From the NCBI GenBank assembly GCA_963675565.2, contig CAXXYD010000004.1, positions 1,736,001 to 1,800,000 of the forward strand: a stretch of DNA of 64,000 nt, written 5' to 3'. Under the pieces are notes generated by a model, which worked only from the letters and a program-made list of their open reading frames with translations, had not been told where the DNA came from and ran no database searches. Source of the stretch: JARRKU01 sp963675565 (GTDB lineage: Bacteria; Desulfobacterota; Desulfobacteria; Desulfobacterales; Desulfosarcinaceae). The position numbers and the translations under genes are program-made. Below are positions 27,712-37,101 of this stretch, one piece after another; position 1 is the stretch's first letter, and each line of letters begins with the position of its first letter.

Positions 27712-29712
27712 TCAATGGTCTCGGGTCTCTGTTCTCAGGTTTTCTTCCACCAACTCGGCGATATCGAAGACCACTTGCTTATCCGTGTACATCTTCATGC
27801 CGTCGGTGAGCATAAGCAGGCAGAACGGGCAGGACGAAGCCAGCTTTTCGGCGCCGCTGTCGAAGGCCTCCCGGGCACGGGTGTAATTGATGCGCTGGCC
27901 TTCTTCTTCGCTCCAATAGTTGCCGCCGCCGGCGCCGCAGCAAAAGCTGTTACCGCGATTGTTGGGCAGTTCCTCAAGCTTGCCCACCGACTGTACCACA
28001 TCCCGGGGGGCGTCGAACACCCGATTGTGCCGTCCGAGATAGCACGGGTCGTGGTAGGCGATCTTCTGGTTGGCATAATCCAGCTTGAGCCTGCCGGCGC
28101 GGATCAAATCATCGATCACCCGGGCATGGGGGATCACTTCGAATTGGCCGCCAAGGGGTGGGTAGTACTTGGCAAAGCTGTTGTAACAGTGAGGGCACAT
28201 GGTGATGATCTTTTCAACCCCGTGGCTGCTGAACAACTGCATATTGGCATCGGCCAGCATTGAAAACAGGTAGTCGTCGCCCATCTGCTTGGCCGGGTCG
28301 CCGGTACAGCGCGCCTCCTCAATGATACCGTAAGAGACACCGGCGGCATTCAAAATGTTGACAACGGCCCGGCCGATTTTTTGAGCACGATCCTCGTAAG
28401 TGACGGCACAGCCAATCCAGAGCAGGTATTCGGTTTCGCCGGCCTTGAATACCGGCACGTTGAGCCCGTTGCGCCAATCCGAAGGCGAGGCTGACGAAGA
28501 AAAGGGGTGCATCAACGCTTCCATGTTGCGGTAAGCCTGGAGCATGTGGGCCGGCATCTCGCCGCGTTCCATCATCAGGTGCTGGCGCATGCCCCAGATG
28601 GCCTTGAGCGGATTGGCCATGGCCGGGCAGACCTCGGCACAGGCGCCGCAGGTACGGCATTCGAACAACGTTTCCATCCCCACAGCATCGATCAGGCTGT
28701 GGTCACTCATCTTGCCCGCCTGGAGCATTTCCGCCAGGGTGACCATCACCCCCTTGGGAGAAAGACTCTTTTCCGTCCGTGTGGCCGGGCAAATCTCCTG
28801 GCATCGGCCACACCACAAGCAGGTAGAAAAATCAAAAAGCTGTTTAGGCTGATAATCGCCCAATGTAGGTGTTCCCAGGGTCGGCAGCGCATCCGGGCTT
28901 TCGTCCCCGGAGTCGGGGTCGGCGTCCAGGGATCCCAAATCAATGGCTTTTTCATCCGCACCGATGTTGCTGGAATCGGTCAGGGCCGCATTCACCGGAA
29001 TGAACAGCAGGTGGACCAGGGGCGAAAAGGGAATATAGGCCACAAAGGCCAGAGCTAAAATACCATGAAGCCACCAGAAGTCGGTATAACTGGTCTGGCC
29101 GTTGAACAAAGGCCCCAGCAATTGGGCCGTCATCTGCCCCACAAAGGCGGTCTCCCTGGCATCAGCCAGATCGATGCGCATGGCCTCCAGTAAAAAGCCG
29201 GTCACGATCACGGCCAGCAGCAGCAGCTCCATGGCAACGAAACCGGCGCGCGCTTTGGGCTGGGCCAGACGCGGGTAACGAATCAAGCGCCGGGCCAACA
29301 GGAACACAACGCCAATGAGAACGGCCAGCCCGGCCGCATCCAGAGAAAAAGCCATGAACCATGTATAGACCGCCCCGGACATGACGGCCACACCGGTCAC
29401 CACGTTGAGCAGCACCATGGTGGTACCGAGCAGCAGCAGCAGCATGCCCCAAAAAATGCATCCGTGGAACAGACCGGTGACCGGTTTGCGGTACACGCGC
29501 GCGCCCAGCACGCCACCCCATAGAAAATGGGCCATTCGCTGCCGGGTTAGAAACGGTCGGATCTCCTTCCAGGAAATGCAAAGCCGCACCGCACCCATTT
29601 GCAGTTTTTGCCAGTGCCGGTAAATACCGTAACAAAACAATGCCATGGCCGGAATAGCCAGCACATCGATGATCACGCCACCGTTAATCAGCCAATAAGG
29701 AGTGCGTTCCAT
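27712..29712 (-). CDS. Membrane FeS oxidoreductase, ETF:menaquinone oxidoreductase type
   Basis: The 666-residue protein has about six N-terminal membrane helices of the NarI/cytochrome-b-like type. After a hydrophilic linker come two [4Fe-4S] motifs (CLWCGRCQEICP near residue 310 and CRTCGACAEVCP near 365). HdrD-like CCG motifs follow (CPHCYNSF, DPCYLG, SFCCGAGGG, SCPFCLLM). Such proteins beside etfBA pass electrons between ETF and menaquinone in sulfate reducers and syntrophs. Its place after etfA in cluster 1 fits re-oxidation of the TcuA-like dehydrogenase. Cluster 2 has no counterpart, so it may serve both. Confidence 0.9.
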   Translation of the reverse strand: MERTPYWLINGGVIIDVLAIPAMALFCYGIYRHWQKLQMGAVRLCISWKEIRPFLTRQRMAHFLWGGVLGARVYRKPVTGLFHGCIFWGMLLLLLGTTMVLLNVVTGVAVMSGAVYTWFMAFSLDAAGLAVLIGVVFLLARRLIRYPRLAQPKARAGFVAMELLLLAVIVTGFLLEAMRIDLADARETAFVGQMTAQLLGPLFNGQTSYTDFWWLHGILALAFVAYIPFSPLVHLLFIPVNAALTDSSNIGADEKAIDLGSLDADPDSGDESPDALPTLGTPTLGDYQPKQLFDFSTCLWCGRCQEICPATRTEKSLSPKGVMVTLAEMLQAGKMSDHSLIDAVGMETLFECRTCGACAEVCPAMANPLKAIWGMRQHLMMERGEMPAHMLQAYRNMEALMHPFSSSASPSDWRNGLNVPVFKAGETEYLLWIGCAVTYEDRAQKIGRAVVNILNAAGVSYGIIEEARCTGDPAKQMGDDYLFSMLADANMQLFSSHGVEKIITMCPHCYNSFAKYYPPLGGQFEVIPHARVIDDLIRAGRLKLDYANQKIAYHDPCYLGRHNRVFDAPRDVVQSVGKLEELPNNRGNSFCCGAGGGNYWSEEEGQRINYTRAREAFDSGAEKLASSCPFCLLMLTDGMKMYTDKQVVFDIAELVEENLRTETRDH

Positions 29713-29824
29713 TGCTTACAGGTCATCCCTTCCAATCCCTTTTCACACCATTTGCGGTCAACGTGCCGAGGGATTCCATTACCACGTCTTACCCTGGTTT
29801 TTCAAAACTCCCGGCGTTTTGCTT

Positions 29825-30802
29825 TTACTGCTTTGCCGCTTCGGCGATCATGGCCGGAATCACCTCCAGCACATCGCCCACGATACCGTAGTCGGCCACC
29901 CTGAAAATGGGCGCTTTGGGATCCTTGTTGATGGCAATAATGGTTCCCGAGTCACGCATGGCCGTAACGTGTTGGCTGGCGCCGGATATACCGCAGGCAA
30001 TGTAAATATCCGGAGTCACCGTGCTGGCGGATATACCGACCTGGTGGGCCACCGGCAGCCAGCCCATATCGGCCACCGGACGCGAACAGGAGATCTCCCC
30101 CCCCAGGGCGGCAGCCAGGTCCCTGAACGGCTGGATTTTTTCAGGCCCGCCCACCCCCCTGCCGATACTGACCAGCACTTTGGCCTTGGTGATGTCGATT
30201 TTTCCGCTAATGGCAGAAAGGATGTCGACTATTTTGGAGTGCAGATTTTCCCCCGCAAGATCAATGGCGATGGACTCCACCGCCGCGTCTTTGGACGGCA
30301 GTTCCGGCCTGGGCAGCAGGCCCTTTTCCACACTGACCAGGTAAGGTGGTGCCCCTGCCAGCTCCATCCTGGCCTGAAGGGTACCGCCGAACATATTGCG
30401 GGTGACAATCAGCTTGTCGTCCACTGCATTCAGATCGGTACAATTGGTGACCATGGTGCCGCCCAACCGCACCGCCACCGCCGGACCGACTTCCATGCCC
30501 AAATAGGTGTACCCCATCAGCACCAGCGTCGGCTTGAATTCCGTCACAGCTTTGGCCGTTACGGTAGTATACAATTCTGCACTGTAATCTTTGAGCGCAG
30601 GGTCCTGTGCCGCCAGGACCACGTCAACGCCAGAGGTTTTCAGCGTGTCTACCACCGGTTCGATATCCGACCCGATGACCAGCACCGCCAATCTGGTGCC
30701 CCAAACATCGGCCATAGCCCTGCCTTTGCCCATCAGTTCCAGGGTGATGTTGTCAAGCTCTGCGTTTTTGTGCTCGCACAGCACGAGGATATTACCGTTC
30801 AC
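29825..30802 (-). CDS. etfA: Electron transfer flavoprotein alpha subunit (cluster 1)
   Basis: The FAD-binding ETF subunit, 325 residues. The C-terminal FAD domain shows SIGRGVGGPE, SCSRPVADMGWLP, GISGASQHVTAM and INKDPKAPIFRVADYG. The start is GTG at 30802, two bases after the etfB stop, with AAGGAGGTGATC upstream. It takes electrons from a dehydrogenase, most likely the adjacent TcuA-like flavoprotein, and delivers them to the membrane FeS protein downstream. Confidence 0.93.
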   Translation of the reverse strand: MNGNILVLCEHKNAELDNITLELMGKGRAMADVWGTRLAVLVIGSDIEPVVDTLKTSGVDVVLAAQDPALKDYSAELYTTVTAKAVTEFKPTLVLMGYTYLGMEVGPAVAVRLGGTMVTNCTDLNAVDDKLIVTRNMFGGTLQARMELAGAPPYLVSVEKGLLPRPELPSKDAAVESIAIDLAGENLHSKIVDILSAISGKIDITKAKVLVSIGRGVGGPEKIQPFRDLAAALGGEISCSRPVADMGWLPVAHQVGISASTVTPDIYIACGISGASQHVTAMRDSGTIIAINKDPKAPIFRVADYGIVGDVLEVIPAMIAEAAKQ

Positions 30803-30803
30803 T

Positions 30804-31565
30804 TTAGATCACCTCCTTGATCTTCTGCATGACTACAGCGGCCTGCTCTGCCGGCGTACCATCGATCATTTCGGCCACAGACAAATCGGTGGGGGTGAAA
30901 ATTTCCAGAATTTTAACCGATGCGGCGTAATCCTCCATCTTTAAATCACCGATCGACAGGGTTTTTAACGGTTTGCGTTGGGCCATCATCATCTTGCGCA
31001 CCGGCACAAAGCTAGGCGGTTCGGTACCGGTCTGAAAACAAACCACGGCAGGCAGTTCAATTTCTTCGATCTGTTTCTTGCCAAAGCCCAGTTCTTTGGT
31101 GATTCTGACCGTGTTGTCGGCCTCTCCGGCCTCCATTTCAAGTACCGCATAGGCAAAGGGCAACCCCAGGTGTTCGGCGATGGATACCCCCACCTGGGCG
31201 GCCATGCTGTCGCTGGATTCCACGCCGGTGACCACCAGATCGAATTCCTGCCCCTTGATGGCCTCGGCCAGTGCCTTGGAAATCCGGGCAGGATCGTATG
31301 CATCCGTATCCACCCGGATTGCTCTGTCGGCATCTTTTCCCAGACCGGTCTGGAGCACTTTCTGGGACGACAGCGAGCCTGCCGTAATCACGGTGGCCTT
31401 ACCGCCGGTTTTCTTCGCCAGCTTGACACCCGCTTCGAGAGCATAATCGTCCGATTCGTTGATAACGATGCTGCCGGCGTCGTAATTGACGCGGTCTTGG
31501 GTGTCCGGCACGTAGGGATTTTTAATGAATCCCGGCACCGCTTTGGTACAAACAATAATATTCAT
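30804..31565 (-). CDS. etfB: Electron transfer flavoprotein beta subunit (cluster 1)
   Basis: The 253-residue ETF beta subunit starts MNIIVCTKAVPGF and has ESSDSMAAQVGVSIAEHLG and VRITKELGFGKKQ. It ends one base before the etfA start codon region, so the two are translationally linked. Compared with the copy at 53850 it is clearly paralogous but has diverged. It sits directly after the TcuA-like gene (30 bp), supporting a functional link. Confidence 0.93.
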   Translation of the reverse strand: MNIIVCTKAVPGFIKNPYVPDTQDRVNYDAGSIVINESDDYALEAGVKLAKKTGGKATVITAGSLSSQKVLQTGLGKDADRAIRVDTDAYDPARISKALAEAIKGQEFDLVVTGVESSDSMAAQVGVSIAEHLGLPFAYAVLEMEAGEADNTVRITKELGFGKKQIEEIELPAVVCFQTGTEPPSFVPVRKMMMAQRKPLKTLSIGDLKMEDYAASVKILEIFTPTDLSVAEMIDGTPAEQAAVVMQKIKEVI

Positions 31566-31594
31566 GATCGCTCACTCACTTTTGTAAACGGAGT

Positions 31595-33112
31595 TTAGTC
31601 CTGATGGTCGTCGACTGCATTTTTCCCGGCGATGGTAGCAAATACGGCGCCGGTCAACTGGCCGCAGGCACCGGCATAGTTCTGGAAGAAAGTACCGCCG
31701 ATAATCTCACCGGAGGCATACAGGCCTTCGATGGGCTGATCACCGTGATCCAGCACCTGGGCCCGCTTGTTGACTCTAAGGCCGCCATAGGTAAAGGTTA
31801 TGCCGCATTCGACAGCGTAGGCGTAAAAAGGCGGCGTATCCAATGGGAAAGCACAGCTTGACTTGGCCAGTTCCAATCCTTCAGTGTGGGCATCTTCGGA
31901 TGCGCCCGTAAATTTGTACCAATGGTTGTTGCCCCCGGGCCGGCCGGCTGCAGCGTTATAGTCGTTCACCGTTTTAACCAGGTTTTCCGGGGGGATGCCC
32001 AGTTTGTCGGCCAGATCTTCAAGGGTGTCGCCTTTCGTATAGGCGGCGTTCAGATAATCATGAAAAATGCCGCCCTCGGTGATATGTTTGTACCCATTGG
32101 CATCAAACAATTGGAAGGCCATGCGCTCGGGTTGGGTCAATGCGGTCTTGCCATAACGCGAGTAAGTATTTTCAGTGCTGCTGTACCCCTCATCCACGAA
32201 TCGTTCGCCGAGAACGTTGATACACAACCCGAAGATATACATGCGCTTGGAGCTTTTATCCGTATCTTCCCGGATGGAGGGCTGGGGCGAATCGGCATCG
32301 ATGAAGATGGCGTGGCAGCAGCTCCAGTTTCCAAAGGGGCGGGCACCAATATCCATGGCCATCTTGATGCCGTCGCCCATATTGTACTGGCTTCCCCTGA
32401 CTTTGGCCAGATCCCAGTTGGGGCCCAGGTAACGGGCGCGCCATTCGGGATTGGCCTCGAATCCGCCGCAGGACAGGATAACCGCCTTGGCCGTGTAATC
32501 TTTCAGACCGTCCCTGGACTTGGTGGTCACCCCGTACACTTTGCCCTTGTGGTCCTCCAGAAGTTTGCGTGCACCGGTTTCGTAGAGTAAATCGATACCG
32601 TCCATATTTTCCACCCGGTCGAACAAGTAGTCTGAAAGTCCGGCACCGCCGCCCTTGGCCGTGATGGGAACCGGCCCCACGAAGTGCAGTTTACCGTCAA
32701 TGTATTTGGTAAACATGGAGGTCAGTTCCATTTTGACCCCCTGCTTTTTGACCATCCAGCGAATGGCATCGGTGGATTTATTAATGATCAATTCCATAAA
32801 CTCGGGATCCACCATATTTTCGGTGACCCTGGAGTAATCACGGTAATAATCATCGGCGGTATACGGATCGATGATGATGTTTCTTTCTTCTTCTGTCAGA
32901 TCATCGATCAAGTCCCGTACATCCTCCAGGCCGTTGTGCACGATGCGGTAAATACCGGTGGTAAAATAGGCGTTGCCGCCCCGGTTGGCCCTGGGTGCTA
33001 TTTCCAGCACCAGGACCTTAGCGCCTTGTTCGTGGGCGCGCAGGGCGGTCAACAGTGCCGTGTTGCCCGCGCCAACGACAATGACATCATAATCATAGGC
33101 TGCTTGACTCAT
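31595..33112 (-). CDS. tcuA: FAD-dependent dehydrogenase, tricarballylate dehydrogenase (TcuA)-like (cluster 1)
   Basis: A 505-residue flavoprotein of the fumarate reductase/succinate dehydrogenase flavoprotein superfamily. The FAD site is DVIVVGAGNTALLTALRA near residue 9, followed by RGGNAYFTTGIYRI; LSCGGFEANPEWRARYLGP and a C-terminal YASGEIIGGTFFQNYAG complete the fold. The GNTAL/GGNAYFTTG pattern is closest to TcuA, which oxidises tricarballylate to cis-aconitate. etfB follows directly, suggesting ETF as electron acceptor in place of TcuB. Its first 112 bp belong to the near-identical repeat shared with cluster 2. Confidence 0.82.
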   Translation of the reverse strand: MSQAAYDYDVIVVGAGNTALLTALRAHEQGAKVLVLEIAPRANRGGNAYFTTGIYRIVHNGLEDVRDLIDDLTEEERNIIIDPYTADDYYRDYSRVTENMVDPEFMELIINKSTDAIRWMVKKQGVKMELTSMFTKYIDGKLHFVGPVPITAKGGGAGLSDYLFDRVENMDGIDLLYETGARKLLEDHKGKVYGVTTKSRDGLKDYTAKAVILSCGGFEANPEWRARYLGPNWDLAKVRGSQYNMGDGIKMAMDIGARPFGNWSCCHAIFIDADSPQPSIREDTDKSSKRMYIFGLCINVLGERFVDEGYSSTENTYSRYGKTALTQPERMAFQLFDANGYKHITEGGIFHDYLNAAYTKGDTLEDLADKLGIPPENLVKTVNDYNAAAGRPGGNNHWYKFTGASEDAHTEGLELAKSSCAFPLDTPPFYAYAVECGITFTYGGLRVNKRAQVLDHGDQPIEGLYASGEIIGGTFFQNYAGACGQLTGAVFATIAGKNAVDDHQD

Positions 33113-34364
33113 ATTTTTCTCCTTCTCATATCATCAAGTCTTAAAATCTTCGCAATTTTATTTTGCGACAACAATCCCGTTTGCGGTCAGTGCTTCGATC
33201 TGCTCATCGGCATAGCCTATGGAAGACAGAACGGAGCGTCCGTACTGCCCGACTTCGGGCGGATCTGTTTTCAGGTTGAAATCGTAATTGCCGATGCGCA
33301 GCGGTATCTTGGGCATTTTGGTCCGGGTGCCACCGGGAAAAGTAGTCTGCACAAATCCGCCGCTTTCATTCAGGTGCGGATCATCGAATAATTGATCCGG
33401 ACGCATCAGTGGCGCAAAGGGCACTTTTGCCTGCTGGGACAAAGTCACCAGCTCTTCTTTGGAAAGCTTGGCCAGCTCTTTTTTCAACAGGGGAATCAGC
33501 CAACTCCGTTCGGCCACACGATCCGTGTTCGTCGTCAGCCGCTGGTCCGCCTTGAGCTCCGAAAAACCGAACACGTCACAGAAACGCTGCCAGTGAAAAT
33601 CGCTGGTCAGGCCGATAAAAACTTTATGACCATCACTGGTATCGAAAAGGTCGTAAACCGGCCAGGCGGAGTCGACTTCAGGCATGGGCACCGATGGCTC
33701 CCCGTTGATGGCCGCCCAGGCCATATGCTGGGCCACCATAAAAACCACAGATTCGTACAAAGTGCTGATCACGCGATTGCCCTTGCCGGTTTTCTCCCTT
33801 TCATACAGGGCGGTGATAATGCCCAGGGCACCGAAGACCCCGCCCATGATGTCGGTGGCCGAAGCCCCGACCCTGAGCGGGTCCCCCTTACGGCCGGTCA
33901 TATAGGCCAGTCCACCCATCATCTGCACCAGGTTGTCCAGACTGGGCCGTTTCCAATAGGGCCCGGGCATAAACCCCTTTAAATTGCAGTAAACCAGGCG
34001 CGGATTGATTTGCATGCACGCCTCGTAGCCGAACCCCAGCCGGTCGGCTGCATCCGGCGCGAAGTTTTCAAGAAAAACGTCCGAGGAAGCAATCAGCTTG
34101 CGCAATACGTCCTTGCCCTTTTCTTCTTTCAGGTTCAAGGCGATGCTCTTTTTATTGCGGTTGAACAGCGGAAAAAATGAAACTGCGAAACCCGGCAGCC
34201 GGCGGGTATCATCCCCCTTGGGGGCGCGTTCGATTTTAATGACCTCGGCGCCCATATCGGCCAGGATCATGCTGCATGTGGGCCCCATGACGGTGTGCCC
34301 CCATTCCAATACCTTGATGCCGCTTAACGGCAAGGGGTTTGCTTGTTCGGACATCTTGACCTCC
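33000..34364. repeat. Near-identical inverted repeat, cluster 1 copy
   Basis: These 1365 bp are the reverse complement of 47751-49115 without gaps. I count nine differences: eight silent changes inside the CoA-transferase gene and one His/Arg change in the start of the next gene. The 45-bp spacer between the genes and the shared Shine-Dalgarno region are identical. Similarity drops abruptly on both sides. No transposase or terminal repeat borders it. Confidence 0.95.
33158..34354 (-). CDS. Type III CoA-transferase, CaiB/BaiF family (cluster 1)
   Basis: A 398-residue class III CoA-transferase, which moves CoA between carboxylic acids through an aspartyl-CoA thioester. It begins LSGIKVLEWGHTVMGPTC, with IERAPKGDDTR, the NRNKKSIALNLK stretch and FLENFAPDAADRLG; the family aspartate lies in the ASATDIMGG region near residue 170. 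The start at 34354 has GGAGGTCAAG upstream. The protein is identical in every residue to the one at 47761-48957. Relatives act on malate, citramalate, mesaconate and carnitine; activation of a C4-C6 dicarboxylate is likely here. Confidence 0.9.
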   Translation of the reverse strand: MSEQANPLPLSGIKVLEWGHTVMGPTCSMILADMGAEVIKIERAPKGDDTRRLPGFAVSFFPLFNRNKKSIALNLKEEKGKDVLRKLIASSDVFLENFAPDAADRLGFGYEACMQINPRLVYCNLKGFMPGPYWKRPSLDNLVQMMGGLAYMTGRKGDPLRVGASATDIMGGVFGALGIITALYEREKTGKGNRVISTLYESVVFMVAQHMAWAAINGEPSVPMPEVDSAWPVYDLFDTSDGHKVFIGLTSDFHWQRFCDVFGFSELKADQRLTTNTDRVAERSWLIPLLKKELAKLSKEELVTLSQQAKVPFAPLMRPDQLFDDPHLNESGGFVQTTFPGGTRTKMPKIPLRIGNYDFNLKTDPPEVGQYGRSVLSSIGYADEQIEALTANGIVVAK

Positions 34365-34393
34365 GTTGCATCGATCATTGTTCAATCCTTGAA

Positions 34394-35317
34394 TCACGTT
34401 GACCCGCAGGCGTTCCGGTTCGGTAAAATGGGACCACTTTTGAGCACCTGGCCGGGAAGCACCTGTTTGAGACTTTTTTCCAGAAAGCGCGCCGCCTCCA
34501 GAAGGGCATCCAGATCGATGCCGGTATCGATTCCCATATCCTCGAGCATGCAGACCACATCTTCGGTGGCCAGGTTGCCCGACGCCTGGGGTACATTGGG
34601 ACAACCGCCAATGCCGCCTAATGAGGCATCAAACATGGTGACGCCAATCTGCAGGCCGGCCAGCAGATTGGCCATGCCGGTTCCGCGGTTATTGTGCAGG
34701 TGCAGGCTCAGCGGCTTGTCCGGAAAGCGATCCATGATGGATCCGGCCAATTGCTGGAGCCGCAGGGGTGTGGCCATGCCCGTGGTATCACCCAGGGCAA
34801 TGGACTCGGAACCGTAGTCCACATAGGTTTCAATGATCTTGATCACATCCGCGGCCGGCACTTCACCGGAAAAGGGGCAGCCGAAAGCCACTGCCACGGC
34901 TCCGACGACCCCCACATCGTTCTTGCGGGCCAATTGAAAGATTGGCTCCAGAGCCGCCAGGGAATCGGCAATGGGCCGCCTGAAATTGGCCATGTTGTGG
35001 GCTTCGGAAGCCGAAATCACCACATTGAGCTGGTCCACACCAGCCGCCACGGCATTTTCGGCCCCCCTGAGATTGGGCACCAGGGCCGCATGGGTTACAC
35101 CCTCCCGAGGGACGGCCTTGATCACTTCCACAGCATCGGCCATCTGGGGAACAGCTTTGGGACTGACAAAGGCGGTGGTTTCGAACTCGGTTACACCGGC
35201 GGCCATTGCCGCTTTGATGACCTCAAGTTTAATTTCTGTGGGCACAAACTCAGGCCAGGATTGAAACCCATCCCGGGGTGCCACCTCGCGAATCTGCACT
35301 TTGTCTGGCAATCTCAT
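34394..35317 (-). CDS. HMG-CoA lyase-like enzyme (cluster 1)
   Basis: A 307-residue TIM-barrel lyase of the HMG-CoA lyase family. The metal and catalytic motifs are intact: REVAPRDGFQSW near residue 7, HLHNNRGTGMANL, and SLGGIGGCPNVPQASGNLATED with the catalytic cysteine. The ATG at 35317 has AGGAGGA upstream (35320 is a close alternative). Beside a CoA-transferase and hydro-lyase it probably cleaves a 3-hydroxyacyl-CoA such as citramalyl-CoA or a relative; true HMG-CoA cleavage is possible. The paralogue is at 46795. Confidence 0.88.
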   Translation of the reverse strand: MRLPDKVQIREVAPRDGFQSWPEFVPTEIKLEVIKAAMAAGVTEFETTAFVSPKAVPQMADAVEVIKAVPREGVTHAALVPNLRGAENAVAAGVDQLNVVISASEAHNMANFRRPIADSLAALEPIFQLARKNDVGVVGAVAVAFGCPFSGEVPAADVIKIIETYVDYGSESIALGDTTGMATPLRLQQLAGSIMDRFPDKPLSLHLHNNRGTGMANLLAGLQIGVTMFDASLGGIGGCPNVPQASGNLATEDVVCMLEDMGIDTGIDLDALLEAARFLEKSLKQVLPGQVLKSGPILPNRNACGST

Positions 35318-35458
35318 CATTCCTCCTGATACGAATGTGCTTTCAAGTCCATCAATACCCACCTCAAATATTTGCTTATTGAAATCTGTAATTCGCTATT
35401 AGCAAATATTTTTTACAAAATTACACAATCTAACCTTATTTATAACATTAAGTTTGCT

Positions 35459-35472
35459 ATAAGATAACTTAT
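35459..35472. promoter_or_regulatory. Dyad upstream of the cluster 1 lyase gene
   Basis: ATAAG-ATAA-CTTAT stands about 140 bp before the lyase start in the AT-rich 233-bp gap 35318-35550. A TTGACC lies just upstream in the minus direction. The central AGATAAC also occurs inside the dyad at 45091-45105, so a common regulator site is possible. Confidence 0.3.
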
Positions 35473-35550
35473 TGGTCAAGAAAAAAAGAGTGCGCCCTCC
35501 ATTATATTGCCCGAATTTCAAGCTGACCGGTACACGCTCCAGGCCACTGG

Positions 35551-37017
35551 TCAATCCTGGCGTCCGCTGATTTTGGCCATCAATCCGCTGATACTGTCCA
35601 CTTGCTCCAGATTCCTGACCAGCGAAATGATCGTATCGATTCTTTCTTCGGACATGCCGGCTGCGGCGCCGCAATCCTGGTACTTGAAGGCCACATCCTC
35701 AAAAAACAACGGACGTTTGGTCATGCCGCGGATGAAAATCTCTTCTTCTTTTATGACCTTGCCGTCTTTGAGTTTGACAATCATTCGCTCGGCATGGGGA
35801 GCGGTCTCTTCCGGATATTGGTTGGAATATTGCTCCAATTCGCTGTTGTGAAAGAGTTTAATCTTTTCCATCCAGCTGCGTATTTCATGTTCGTTCACTG
35901 CTTCGTCGGTCATATCGGCCATACCCACCCGACCGTCTTTAAGTGCCCGGGAAAAAGCATACTCTTTGGAAAATTTTGCCTGGGCGCCCGTGGTGGGCAA
36001 TATGGTCTTCATCTGTCGCGGAGGGCCCTGATATCCCCATTCCAGGCCCTGGCCGGTATCTTCATACTCCTTGGACAACATGGCGCAAAGGGTTTTGGGC
36101 TGAGAATGTATTTCGACGGCCTCGATATCATCCAGGCGCAGGCCGTCGCGATGGTGGATACGCGTACCGCATTCGATATTGGTCGCCAGCCCGTGGCAGC
36201 ACGGATACAGCTTGAGGGACGACATGCCCGGGGTCTCCAATCCCCAGGGGTTGCCCAGCATATCGAATACGGCTTCGTCTATTGGCAGGCCCCAGTTGTA
36301 AGCATGGTAAAACCCCAGGGCGCCTTCCAGGGCACCTTGGTTGGCGGTAAAGCCGCTTTGAGCCAGCTGGGCCGCAAACAATCCTCTTTCAGCGGCCATT
36401 CCGGCATGCAGCGGCTTGGCCAGAGACCCGAAGTTCACCGCCACCCCGCTGGCCATTGAAGAAGCCAGCCCCATGGCCGTTTTGATATTGTCTCTCTTCA
36501 ATCCCATGAGGCTGGCGCATCCCGCGGCAGCGCCGAAAATACCGAACAGAGAAGTGCCGTGCCATCCGGCTTTGATCCAGGCCGGGGTGATGGCTTCACC
36601 CACACGCATGGCCACTTCATGACCGACAATAAATCCGGTAAGCAGTTCTTTGCCTGATGCGTTTCTGCACTCTGCAGCCGCCAGCAGGGCGGGAAATATG
36701 GAAGCAAACAAGTGACTGCGAACCGCCGGACAGGTCTCATCATAATCCATTACATGGCCGATGAAGCCGTTGATCTGGGCCGCCTGGTTTTCGCTGGTGC
36801 GGTCTGACTTGCCGATAATGGTGCTTTCCGCTCGCCCCCCCTTGCTTGTCATCAGTTTGGTAAAATCCCGCACACTTTCGGCGGCCTGTCTTGCACCGGC
36901 CAGTGAGACGAATATCCAATCCATAATCCCGGTTTTGGCCTGTTCCAGGGCCGGCCCCGGAATATGGTCGAAATCGGTTTCAGCCACAAAAGCTGCTATC
37001 TTTTCGGTCGGTTGCAT
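35551..37017 (-). CDS. MmgE/PrpD-family protein (cluster 1)
   Basis: A 488-residue member of the MmgE/PrpD superfamily, which includes 2-methylcitrate dehydratase, cis-aconitate decarboxylase and iminodisuccinate epimerase. Visible landmarks are IIGHVMDYDETCP-like (GFIGHVMDYDETC), GHEVAMRVGEAI, WHGTSLFGIFGAAAGCA, KPLHAGMAAERG and YPCCHGLATNI. The ATG at 37017 follows AGGAGGTGTA. No prpB, prpC or other methylcitrate genes are near, so decarboxylation or dehydration of an aconitate-type acid is more likely. The paralogue is at 52349. Confidence 0.85.
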   Translation of the reverse strand: MQPTEKIAAFVAETDFDHIPGPALEQAKTGIMDWIFVSLAGARQAAESVRDFTKLMTSKGGRAESTIIGKSDRTSENQAAQINGFIGHVMDYDETCPAVRSHLFASIFPALLAAAECRNASGKELLTGFIVGHEVAMRVGEAITPAWIKAGWHGTSLFGIFGAAAGCASLMGLKRDNIKTAMGLASSMASGVAVNFGSLAKPLHAGMAAERGLFAAQLAQSGFTANQGALEGALGFYHAYNWGLPIDEAVFDMLGNPWGLETPGMSSLKLYPCCHGLATNIECGTRIHHRDGLRLDDIEAVEIHSQPKTLCAMLSKEYEDTGQGLEWGYQGPPRQMKTILPTTGAQAKFSKEYAFSRALKDGRVGMADMTDEAVNEHEIRSWMEKIKLFHNSELEQYSNQYPEETAPHAERMIVKLKDGKVIKEEEIFIRGMTKRPLFFEDVAFKYQDCGAAAGMSEERIDTIISLVRNLEQVDSISGLMAKISGRQD

Positions 37018-37101
37018 TACACCTCCTCTTGTTGTTGAAAGCCAGGGACGAAACTGCACCTCAGCAGGCAATGGGGTTGTCTTGAAAACAACGGTTGTAC
37101 C

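Noticed and set aside
33000..34364. Insertion sequence as the origin of the repeat
   Set aside because: There is no transposase, no terminal inverted repeats and no target duplications; the boundary lies inside a homologous gene, as expected for recombination between paralogues.
35551..37017. Methylcitrate cycle (2-methylcitrate dehydratase)
   Set aside because: No prpB or prpC is present, and propionate metabolism in this window uses methylmalonyl-CoA.
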